A stretch of 5,232 nucleotides of DNA from Acidimicrobiia bacterium. GTDB taxonomy: Bacteria > Actinomycetota > Acidimicrobiia > Acidimicrobiales > AC-14. The position numbers and the translations under genes are program-made. The stretch's first letter is position 1. Each line of letters starts with the position of its first letter. The stretch lies in NCBI GenBank assembly GCA_019244985.1, contig JAFASB010000199.1, forward strand, positions 1 through 5,232, written 5' to 3'. Under the pieces are notes generated by a model. The model saw nothing but the letters and a program-made list of their open reading frames with translations, ran no database searches and was not told the origin of the DNA. This document shows, piece by piece, positions 1-5,232 of the stretch.

Positions 1-33
1 CCCTGGGACTCGCAGTTCGACTGGTTCGACTGA
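1..33 (+). CDS. C-terminal tail of an unidentified plus-strand protein (partial)
   Basis: Frame 1 is open from the left edge and ends at a TGA at 31-33, giving ten residues, PWDSQFDWFD. The peptide is rich in aromatic and acidic residues, as some protein C-termini are, but it is too short to assign a family. The main support is context: a strong hairpin starts 5 nt after this stop, and the same hairpin sits 7 nt past the stop of the opposing 2TM gene. That is what a shared terminator between two convergent genes would look like. The function is unknown, and a chance open frame of this length is possible. Confidence 0.4.
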   Translation, partial: PWDSQFDWFD

Positions 34-37
34 CGTC

Positions 38-86
38 GGTGTTTGCTCAGTGACCGGGCCGTGGGACCAGCGGCTGAGCAAACACC
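38..86. terminator. Perfect 13-bp inverted repeat, probable bidirectional terminator
   Basis: The left arm GGTGTTTGCTCAG (38-50) is exactly complementary to the right arm CTGAGCAAACACC (74-86), with a 23-nt loop between them. A further short stem (CCG 54-56 with CGG 71-73) could extend it past a small bulge. The hairpin lies between a probable plus-strand stop at 33 and the minus-strand 2TM stop at 94, so transcripts from either side would form it just after their stop codon. Neither side has a run of T after the stem. This is therefore not a classical rho-independent terminator, although hairpins without a U-tract are common in GC-rich actinobacteria. Termination is inferred from the position. 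Confidence 0.65.
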
Positions 87-93
87 CTGGCGG

Positions 94-363
94 CTATGCG
101 GCGCCTGCGGCGCGGCGGCGCCGTTCTAGCTCGGCGTCGATGTCGGCGTCGGTCACGCCGAGGTGCCCGAACGTGGTCCACGCGTGGATGGCCAGCCCGA
201 TCCCCCACCCGGCGAGGGGCCACATGGGCCAGAAGTAGCCGCCGCCGGTGACCCCCCAGATCAGGATCAGGACGGCATTCACCACCGCATAGACAGCGAG
301 GTGAGTGTTGAACGCCTTGCGCGCGATCAAATGCTTGCGTACCTCTTCGCGCTCATCAGCCAT
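94..363 (-). CDS. 2TM domain-containing small membrane protein
   Basis: This 89-residue protein matches the architecture of the 2TM domain family. It has a short charged N-terminus (residues 1-16), a first hydrophobic helix at about 19-37 starting at F18-N-T-H-L, and a Gly/Trp/Pro-rich turn (GGYFWPMWP, 41-49). A second helix covers about 50-66 (GWGIGLAIHAW), followed by a charged C-terminal tail ending in a run of arginines. The conserved HLAVY, N29, W36 and WGIG-xx-IHAW positions are what identify the family. In other proteins the domain occurs alone or fused to sensor kinases or LytTR regulators; the role of stand-alone versions is unknown. The ATG at 363 is well supported by an AAGGAGG ribosome-binding site 8 nt upstream. 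The gene lies 53 nt after the SDR stop on the same strand, so it may be co-transcribed, but nothing ties it to the metabolic function of the operon. Confidence 0.88.
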   Translation of the reverse strand: MADEREEVRKHLIARKAFNTHLAVYAVVNAVLILIWGVTGGGYFWPMWPLAGWGIGLAIHAWTTFGHLGVTDADIDAELERRRRAAGAA

Positions 364-371
364 CGGCCCCG

Positions 372-378
372 CCTCCTT
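372..378 (-). promoter_or_regulatory. Shine-Dalgarno sequence of the 2TM gene
   Basis: Read on the minus strand this is AAGGAGG, ending 8 nt before the ATG at 363. It is the only strong Shine-Dalgarno match seen in front of a gene in this window, and it fixes the 2TM start. The operon genes upstream start by overlap or with weak sites, so this gene looks translationally independent of them. Confidence 0.8.
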
Positions 379-416
379 CGCCGTCCCTTCTTCTACGTGG
401 ACGACCGATTCTCCCC

Positions 417-1226
417 CTAGCCGAGCTGGCCGCTACGGACGGCGGCCACGACCCCACCGTCGACAAGAAGATCGGCGCCGGTGATGAACGCAGCTCCCGG
501 ACCCAACAGGAACTCTGCCGCCGCCGCGATGTCGTCCGGGGTTCCGGGGCGTCCCACCCCGGACGCGTCGACCATCGTGCGCATGAAGTCGCCCGAGGGC
601 CCGTCGAGCTCGGCTTGGCCCATCGTCGTGTCGATGACGCCGGGGCTGATGGCGTTGATGCGGGCGCCCCGGCGTCCCCACGGCTGGGCGGCGGCGCGTA
701 CGAGCACCGACACTGCCGCCTTGGCGAAGGCGTAGGCCAAGCCCGGATCGCCGTCCGCGGCCGCCCGGACGCACGGCAGGACTGCCAGGTCGGCGGCGCC
801 CGCTCCGGCGATGGCGGCCTCGTCGCCGGCAGGGAGCCCGCCCGTGAGGTGGCCGGCCATGGACGAAATCACGACCGCTGCCCGACCGGGCGCGATCACG
901 GCGCCGAAGGCGTCGATGACGTGCGCCGTGCCGACCAGGTCGACGCCGATCACCCGATCGGCCGGCGACTGCACGGGCGACACCCCCGCGGTGTGCACAA
1001 CCGACTGCACGCGGCCGAGCTCGGCCGCAGCCTTGGCCAGGGCCGCGACGGACGCGGGGTCTGAAACGTCAACATGGTGGGTACGTATGTCGTAGGCCTC
1101 GTCGGCGAGGGCGGAGGACACCTCGCCGATGTCGGCCAACACGACGAGCGACCCGGATCCGCACCGGCGGGCGATCGCCATGCCCATCCCGCCGGCGCCG
1201 ATGACCACGAGCACGTCCCCGCTCAT
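417..1226 (-). CDS. Short-chain dehydrogenase/reductase (SDR), NAD(P)-dependent
   Basis: This 269-residue cytosolic oxidoreductase has a Rossmann fold and would interconvert an alcohol and a ketone or aldehyde. The landmarks run in SDR order: a nucleotide-binding glycine motif GAGGMG (10-15), an acidic residue D32 after beta-2 that favours NAD over NADP, and D53 in the HVDVSD segment. Then come HTAG (78-81, in place of NNAG), catalytic Ser122 in ISSMAG, the Tyr165-xxx-Lys169 pair, and INAISPGVIDT (190-200). Two things are unusual. The glycine motif reads GxGxxG rather than TGxxxGxG, and Ser to Tyr is 43 residues instead of about 13. The extra stretch (about 127-160) is Ala/Gly-rich; 3-alpha-hydroxysteroid dehydrogenase/carbonyl reductase of Comamonas has a comparable insertion. 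The gene starts 10 nt after the SCO6745-family stop with no clear Shine-Dalgarno, so it is probably translated by coupling. Class confidence is high; substrate is unknown. Confidence 0.93.
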   Translation of the reverse strand: MSGDVLVVIGAGGMGMAIARRCGSGSLVVLADIGEVSSALADEAYDIRTHHVDVSDPASVAALAKAAAELGRVQSVVHTAGVSPVQSPADRVIGVDLVGTAHVIDAFGAVIAPGRAAVVISSMAGHLTGGLPAGDEAAIAGAGAADLAVLPCVRAAADGDPGLAYAFAKAAVSVLVRAAAQPWGRRGARINAISPGVIDTTMGQAELDGPSGDFMRTMVDASGVGRPGTPDDIAAAAEFLLGPGAAFITGADLLVDGGVVAAVRSGQLG

Positions 1227-1236
1227 CGGAACGCGG

Positions 1237-2100
1237 TCAGCTGTCTGCCGCTGGGAATCCGAAGGTCCCGCTGGCGACGATGGCCTTGCTGAACGGACGG
1301 GCCAGCGTCCGGAGCTCGGCGCAGGCGTCCTCGCCCAAGGCCTGGTAGGCGCGGGCGGCCAACCGGTCCGTGGTGTCCTCGACGCCCTGGCGGTGTGCAG
1401 CGCCCGACGGGGACAGCTCGAGATGCTCGCCGCCGGCCAGCCAACCCCGCGAGCGCACCGACTCGACGGCTGCCGCCCAGTCGTCCTCCGGCCACGCGCG
1501 TGAGGCCTTCAGAACCGACGCCGACACCTCGCCGGTGGCGGCGTGCACGACGAGCGCCTCCACGCCGGTGAGGCCTGCGGCCGTGAGGGCGGCGATATGG
1601 CCGTCGCCCCGGTATTCGCGCAGCAGCGTCTGCGCATGCCACAACAGGAGGTGGGGTTCGTCGGGCCATGCCAGCCGCGCGTGACCCGCGAACAGTGGCC
1701 GGCCCTCGATCTCATCGGTGGCGGCCTCAGCCGCAGTCCGTGCGAGGACGGCCGCTCGCGCCATCTCCGGACAACCGACAAGATCACCCAGGGCCCGGCG
1801 CAGCGCGGCGTCGGCCGCATCGAGCCGTGCTTCCAGGATCTTCTCGGTCGAGGCCTTCGCCCACGCCCCGGGGATGGCGGCTCGCACCAGCCGAGGGTTG
1901 AAGTTGAAAAAGGTGGCGATCACGACCTCGGCCGTGACGGGGCCCATGGCCGCGGCGCGCGACGCGAAGTAGCCCGCCCGGCCGTCGATGCCGATCGCCG
2001 CGTAACGCTCGAGGGCCTCGGGTGCGAAGTAGATCAGGCCGTGGACCGGCTCGAGCGTCCGCCACGTCTTGCGCGCCATCACGGCGCCGGCGTCGTTCAT
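1237..2100 (-). CDS. SCO6745-family protein (SalK / winged-helix-like fold), function unknown
   Basis: This 287-residue soluble protein resembles the actinobacterial SCO6745 family, which earlier annotation called SalK. Recognisable segments are the N-terminal LEPVHGLIYFAPEA (16-29) and FFNFNP (64-69) followed by an amphipathic helix. A central WHAQTLLREYRGDGHIAAL stretch (154-172) carries the conserved RGDGH. The C-terminal RGW (218-220), LSPSGAAHRQGVEDTTD (229-245) looks like the wing of a MarR-like winged helix followed by a helix. No signal peptide or membrane segment is seen. Despite the helix-turn-helix-like naming, DNA binding is not shown by the sequence, and the strongly conserved His/Arg/Asp residues would also suit a catalytic or ligand-binding role. 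The ATG at 2100 overlaps the P450 stop as ATGA; an in-frame ATG at 2079 (residue 8) is an alternative start. Family assignment is from memory of conserved motifs. Confidence 0.82.
   Translation of the reverse strand: MNDAGAVMARKTWRTLEPVHGLIYFAPEALERYAAIGIDGRAGYFASRAAAMGPVTAEVVIATFFNFNPRLVRAAIPGAWAKASTEKILEARLDAADAALRRALGDLVGCPEMARAAVLARTAAEAATDEIEGRPLFAGHARLAWPDEPHLLLWHAQTLLREYRGDGHIAALTAAGLTGVEALVVHAATGEVSASVLKASRAWPEDDWAAAVESVRSRGWLAGGEHLELSPSGAAHRQGVEDTTDRLAARAYQALGEDACAELRTLARPFSKAIVASGTFGFPAADS
2097..2100 (-). other. ATGA stop/start overlap, P450 to SCO6745-family gene
   Basis: On the minus strand the four bases read ATGA: the TGA ends the P450 gene and the ATG opens the next. No good Shine-Dalgarno precedes either candidate start of the downstream gene, so reinitiation by the terminating ribosome is the likely mode. 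This implies production linked to that of the P450. Confidence 0.8.
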
Positions 2101-3332
2101 GCCGTACGTCTACACCGGATCGGCAGCCGCTTGAGGCTGCCGTTGGTGATCGAGCTCAGCCGCTCGACCGGACCAGCGACCTCGAACGACTCGATGCGCT
2201 CGAGCAGCCGCCGGTAGATCACCTCGATCTCAACGCGCGCCAAATGGGCGCCCATGCAGAAGTGCTCGCCGAAGCCGAACGTGAGATGCGGGTTCGGATT
2301 GCGGTCGACGCGGAAGGTGAACGGATCGTCGAAGACGCCCTCGTCGCGGTTGGCCGACGCGAAGTAGATCGCCAGCTGCTCCCCGGCAGGGATCGTGACC
2401 CCGCCGACCATGGCGTCCTCGGTCGCCAGCCGCGTGAAGTGGCTGATGGGGCTCACCCAGCGCAGCATCTCCTCGACGGCGTCGGGCAGCAGGCCGGGGT
2501 TGGCCCGCAGCTTCTCCCACTCGGCCGGGTGCTCGGCCATCGCCAGCAACCCGCCGCTGATGGCGTTGCGCGTCGTCTCGTTCCCCGCTTCGACGAGGAG
2601 CTCGGCGTAGGCCAGCAAGGTCTCGGCTCGCAGCGGCACGCCGTCGAGGTCGGCGCCGAGAAGCAGGGTGACAAGATCATCCTTCGGCGCCCGTCGGCGC
2701 TGGTCGATCAGCCCGGCCAGGTAGGCGTGCAGCTCTCCCCTGGCCCGCTTGATGGTCTGGCCCGGCGTCTCGCCGTCCCGGCGGAACTCGGGGTCGTCCT
2801 TGCCGATGATCTCGTTGGTCCATCGGAACAGGTCGTCGACGTCCGAGCGCGGCGCGCCCAGAACAGTGGCGATCACGGCCAGGGGGAAGGGCGCGGCAAT
2901 GGCGTCGACGAAGTCGAGCTCGTCGCTGCCTGAGAGCGCGGCGTCGAGGATCTCGACGGCGATCTCGTCGATGTCGTCGCGGCGGGCGCGAACGCCGCGA
3001 GGTGTGAAGCTGGGGTTGGCGACCCGCCGCATCGGGCCGTGTTTCGGCGGGTCCTGGAGCACGAGGATCTCGGTCGGCGGGGGGAGCCCTTGGCCGGCTC
3101 GGCGCAGGGTGATGCCGCCCGCGCTCGAGAACTTCAGCGGTTCCTTGGCGACGTACTGCACGTCGGCGTGCTTGGTGATCGCCCAGAACGGTTCCCACCC
3201 CGGTGGCTCGACGCGCGCGACAGGCGCCTCGGCCCGCATCCTGGCCCAGACCTCGTGCGGATAGCCCCGTTCGCCGTAGCGCTCGGCGTCGACCAGATCG
3301 AGGGGATCGACGAAGTCGACTTCCACACTCAT
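2097..3332 (-). CDS. Cytochrome P450 (CYP125/CYP142-like, steroid/terpenoid type)
   Basis: This 411-residue soluble bacterial P450 is full length. It is a haem monooxygenase that inserts one oxygen atom using electrons from a ferredoxin and reductase, neither of which is encoded in view. The key motifs are all present. The I-helix AGNETTRN (249-256) has the acid/Thr pair E252-T253, and the K-helix has ExxR (E288-R291). The haem loop FGFGEHFCMG (352-361) has Cys359 as thiolate ligand. The C-helix region reads QDPPKHGPMRRVANPSFTPR (93-112). The AGNETTRN form of the I-helix is typical of CYP125, CYP142 and related actinobacterial enzymes that oxidise the terminal methyl of sterol or isoprenoid chains; assigning a steroid-like substrate here is inference. 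The ATG at 3332 overlaps the acyl-CoA dehydrogenase stop as ATGA. All catalytic residues are intact and there is no sign of decay. Confidence 0.96.
   Translation of the reverse strand: MSVEVDFVDPLDLVDAERYGERGYPHEVWARMRAEAPVARVEPPGWEPFWAITKHADVQYVAKEPLKFSSAGGITLRRAGQGLPPPTEILVLQDPPKHGPMRRVANPSFTPRGVRARRDDIDEIAVEILDAALSGSDELDFVDAIAAPFPLAVIATVLGAPRSDVDDLFRWTNEIIGKDDPEFRRDGETPGQTIKRARGELHAYLAGLIDQRRRAPKDDLVTLLLGADLDGVPLRAETLLAYAELLVEAGNETTRNAISGGLLAMAEHPAEWEKLRANPGLLPDAVEEMLRWVSPISHFTRLATEDAMVGGVTIPAGEQLAIYFASANRDEGVFDDPFTFRVDRNPNPHLTFGFGEHFCMGAHLARVEIEVIYRRLLERIESFEVAGPVERLSSITNGSLKRLPIRCRRTA
3329..3332 (-). other. ATGA stop/start overlap, acyl-CoA dehydrogenase to P450
   Basis: Minus-strand ATGA joins the TGA of the acyl-CoA dehydrogenase gene to the ATG of the P450 gene. 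The sequence before the ATG has only a weak purine stretch, so translational coupling probably drives P450 synthesis. It also fixes the P450 start at 3332. Confidence 0.8.
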
Positions 3333-4456
3333 CTCGGCAGTCCCAGAAGACGCTCGCCGATGATGTTGCGCTGGATCTCGCTCGAGCCGCCCATGATCGT
3401 GTTAGCGCGCGAATAGAGGAAGTCGTTGGTCCACCCGTCGCCGGCGCTCGTGCCGACGAGGTCGTACGCGGTGTCGTAGAACCGCTTGCTGGTCTCCGAC
3501 CAGAACAGCTTGATCAGGCTCGACTCGGCGCCGATCTCCTCGCCCCGGGCGAGACGGGCGAGGGTGCGGGCGTTGTGGAGGCGAAACAGCTCGGCCTCGA
3601 TCCACGCCTGCGCCAACCGCTGGCGGACGATCGGGTCGTCGAACAGACCGGCGCCCGCGCACGCCCTCCAGAGCCGGTCGACGGCGTCCTCCTGTCGCAC
3701 CTGCTGCTTCCAGATGAAGCCGCCGCCGCGCTCGTTGGCCAACACAGTGCTCGCCACCCGCCAACCGCCGTGCTCGGGTCCGATCAGGTTCTCGACCGGC
3801 ACCTCGACCTCGTCGAGAAACACCTCGTTGAACTCGCAGTCGCCGGTCATCTGCCGCAGGGGACGAACCTCGACGCCCTTGGCCTTCATCGGCACGGCCA
3901 GCATCGAGATGCCTTTGCTCTTCGGGGCGTCGGGATCGGTGCGCACGAGGGCGATGCCGGTGTCGGAGAACTGGGCATAGGTCGTCCACACCTTCTGTCC
4001 GCTCACGAGATACACGTCGCCGTGCCGCTCGGCACGTGTTGACAGGCCCGTGAGGTCGCTGCCCGCGCCCGGTTCGCTGAAGAGCTGGCACCAGACGTCG
4101 TCACCGTTGAGGATCCGCGGCATCCACTGCGACTTCTGCTGTTCGTTGCCGAAGGCCATGAGTGCCGGCCCGACGAGCGACAGGCCGACCTTGCCGGGGA
4201 TGTCGGCGGCCCCTGCGCGCGCCATCTCCTCGTTGAAGATTGCGACCTCGAGCACCGACGCGCCCCGTCCGCCATAGTCGACCGGCCAGTGGATGCCGAC
4301 CCAGCCGCCGGCGAAAAGCGTGCGCTGCCACTCGCGCAGCAGCTTCGCGTCCTCCTCGGTCGTGGCGACCGCGATCGACGGCGACGGGTGGTCTCCCAAC
4401 CAGGAGCGCAGCTCCTCCCGGAAGCTGTCGGCGTCTACGGCCGGCCCGCTGACCAC
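3329..4456 (-). CDS. Acyl-CoA dehydrogenase (FadE-like), GTG start
   Basis: This FAD-dependent enzyme of 375 residues would introduce an alpha-beta double bond into an acyl-CoA. Numbered from the GTG, the sequence shows an N-terminal helical domain with GIHWPVDYGGRG (54-65), then the FAD/substrate signature CQLFSEPGAGSD (123-134) and KVWTTYAQ (155-162). MTGDCEFNEVFLDEVEVP (203-220) follows, then LANERGGG (239-246), and the C-terminal IMGGSSEIQRNIIGERLLGLPR block (354-375). The catalytic Glu of medium-chain enzymes (YEGT) is replaced by Gly in IMGGSS. Glu242 in NERGGG lies where isovaleryl-CoA dehydrogenase has its base and is the better candidate. The frame is open further upstream to an ATG at 4549, but that extension is Arg/Pro-rich and lies inside the aldehyde dehydrogenase gene. 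The GTG at 4456 gives a normal family N-terminus and a 22-nt overlap with that gene. A heteromeric FadE partner is possible but not seen here. Confidence 0.93.
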   Translation of the reverse strand: MVSGPAVDADSFREELRSWLGDHPSPSIAVATTEEDAKLLREWQRTLFAGGWVGIHWPVDYGGRGASVLEVAIFNEEMARAGAADIPGKVGLSLVGPALMAFGNEQQKSQWMPRILNGDDVWCQLFSEPGAGSDLTGLSTRAERHGDVYLVSGQKVWTTYAQFSDTGIALVRTDPDAPKSKGISMLAVPMKAKGVEVRPLRQMTGDCEFNEVFLDEVEVPVENLIGPEHGGWRVASTVLANERGGGFIWKQQVRQEDAVDRLWRACAGAGLFDDPIVRQRLAQAWIEAELFRLHNARTLARLARGEEIGAESSLIKLFWSETSKRFYDTAYDLVGTSAGDGWTNDFLYSRANTIMGGSSEIQRNIIGERLLGLPR

Positions 4457-5232
4457 GCAACCGTCTTCAACTGGGTGTACTCGAGGAGGCCGTAGTCGCC
4501 GTACTCGCGGCCGATACCTGAGTGCTTGTAGCCGCCGAAGGGACCCCACAGGTGCGGCCCGCCCGCGCCACCGTTGATGGTCACGGTGCCGGCCTGCATC
4601 TCCTGGGCGATCTCGTAGGCGCGCACTGGGTTGGGGTGCCAGATCGACGCCGCCAGCCCATACCGGCTGTCGTTGGCGATCCTGATCCCCTCTTCCTCGC
4701 CGTCGAACGGAATCACGACACCGACGGGCCCGAAGATCTCGTCCTGGGCCACGCTCATGTCCGACGACACGTCGGCGAACAGCGTCGGCTCGAAGAAATA
4801 GCCCTTCGACGCATCGGCGGGCCGGTTACCTCCGCTCGCCAGGCGGGCGCCCTCGGCCGCGCCCGCAGCGACGTACTTCTCGACGCGCTCGCGTTGGGAC
4901 TCCCGGATCAGCGGCCCCATCATCGTCTTCTTGTCGGTGGGGTCACCGACCGTCACCCGACTGAGCGCGCCCTGCATGGCTTCCACGACCTCGTCGTACA
5001 CCGAGCGGTCGGCCAGGATCCGCGTCGGCAGTGCGCATCCCTGGCCGGCGTGGATCGTGAACCCCGCCGCTGCGCCTTGCGCGAACTTCTTGGCGTCCGC
5101 GCCCTCGAAGATGATGTTCGGCGATTTGCCTCCGAGCTCGAGCAGGATCTTCTTCAGGCCCTCGGCCGCCTGACCCATGATCTTCTTTCCGACGAGGTCC
5201 GAGCCCGTGAAGCTGATCATGTCGACGTCAGG
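4435..5232 (-). CDS. Aldehyde dehydrogenase family protein (C-terminal 265 residues, 5' end outside window)
   Basis: This NAD(P)-dependent enzyme oxidises an aldehyde to a carboxylic acid. The reading frame runs uninterrupted off the right edge; the first visible residues, PDVDMISFTGS, are a well-known internal ALDH segment, so the ATG at 5220 is not the start. Numbered from the edge, general-base Glu32 lies in LELGGKSP and nucleophile Cys66 in HAGQGCALPTR. The 34-residue spacing matches the Glu268/Cys302 pair of the family. Cofactor-binding Glu165 and Phe167 are in EIFGPV, and the C-terminal end has GGYKHSGIGREYGDYGLLEYTQLK (positions about 232-255). About 220 residues, including most of the nucleotide-binding domain, are missing at the N-terminus because the window ends. 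The stop at 4435 lies inside the start of the acyl-CoA dehydrogenase gene. It is the first visible gene of the operon; the promoter must lie beyond 5232. The aldehyde is unknown. Confidence 0.95.
   Translation of the reverse strand, partial: PDVDMISFTGSDLVGKKIMGQAAEGLKKILLELGGKSPNIIFEGADAKKFAQGAAAGFTIHAGQGCALPTRILADRSVYDEVVEAMQGALSRVTVGDPTDKKTMMGPLIRESQRERVEKYVAAGAAEGARLASGGNRPADASKGYFFEPTLFADVSSDMSVAQDEIFGPVGVVIPFDGEEEGIRIANDSRYGLAASIWHPNPVRAYEIAQEMQAGTVTINGGAGGPHLWGPFGGYKHSGIGREYGDYGLLEYTQLKTVAWSAGRP

Noticed and set aside
364..416. Possible separate promoter for the 2TM gene in the 53-nt gap
   Set aside because: Apart from the Shine-Dalgarno sequence, no convincing -35/-10 pair can be read in this short gap.
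1543..2217. Plus-strand open frame of 224 codons opposite the SCO6745-family gene
   Set aside because: It crosses a gene boundary of the opposite strand and has no recognisable motif; it is a composition shadow.
2022..2933. Long plus-strand open frame of 303 codons opposite the P450 gene
   Set aside because: It lies antisense to a P450 with all conserved motifs, is rich in Arg/Pro/Gln without recognisable domains, and reflects the lack of stops in GC-rich antisense frames.
3203..4042. Plus-strand open frame of 279 codons opposite the acyl-CoA dehydrogenase
   Set aside because: It is antisense to a clear FadE-like gene, has low-complexity composition, and its start lies inside the P450 region without a ribosome-binding site.
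3402..4091. Minus-strand alternate-frame open frame of 229 codons inside the acyl-CoA dehydrogenase
   Set aside because: Its product is extremely Arg-rich, as expected from frame-shifted reading of GC-rich codons, and the conserved enzyme occupies the other frame.
5218..5220. ATG as start of the aldehyde dehydrogenase
   Set aside because: The frame continues to the window edge with PDVD before the Met, which is an internal conserved ALDH segment. The gene is truncated by the window and not short.
1..5232. Search for tandem repeats, CRISPR-like arrays, tRNA/rRNA genes, insertion-sequence ends and toxin-antitoxin pairs
   Set aside because: Reading both strands showed none of these. The window is almost completely filled by the operon, and the only notable repeat is the hairpin at 38-86.

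Overview
The window is strongly GC-rich, with G/C preferred at third codon positions. It carries a compact minus-strand operon of catabolic genes typical of Actinomycetota. The SCO6745-type protein, the CYP125/CYP142-like P450 and the FadE-like acyl-CoA dehydrogenase point to a mycobacteria-, Streptomyces- or Acidimicrobiia-like genome. Genus cannot be read from the sequence, and no rRNA, tRNA, mobile element or CRISPR array is visible.

The operon is transcribed from right to left. It starts with an NAD(P)-dependent aldehyde dehydrogenase whose N-terminal half lies beyond the right edge (4435-5232). Next come an acyl-CoA dehydrogenase (3329-4456, GTG start), a cytochrome P450 (2097-3332), a SCO6745-family protein of unknown function (1237-2100) and a short-chain dehydrogenase/reductase (417-1226). 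A small 2TM-domain membrane protein follows (94-363). The first five genes are packed very tightly: a 22-nt overlap, two ATGA stop/start overlaps of 4 nt, and a 10-nt gap. This suggests one polycistronic, translationally coupled unit whose promoter lies off the right side. The 2TM gene is 53 nt further on and has its own strong Shine-Dalgarno sequence, so it may be a passenger.

At the left edge, the last ten codons of a plus-strand gene probably end at position 33. Between that stop and the 2TM stop lies a perfect 13-bp inverted repeat (38-50/74-86), placed almost symmetrically between the two convergent stops. It is best read as a bidirectional terminator.

Functionally, the set fits oxidative breakdown of a hydrophobic, probably branched or polycyclic substrate such as a steroid or terpenoid side chain. 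The P450 would hydroxylate, the SDR would oxidise an alcohol, the ALDH would oxidise an aldehyde to an acid, and the acyl-CoA dehydrogenase would desaturate the CoA thioester. The substrate is inference. No CoA ligase, hydratase, thiolase, ferredoxin or regulator is visible here. The most open question is the SCO6745-family gene, which is translationally coupled to the P450. Otherwise the window is a fairly ordinary catabolic operon, and I do not see convincing evidence of a wholly new system.
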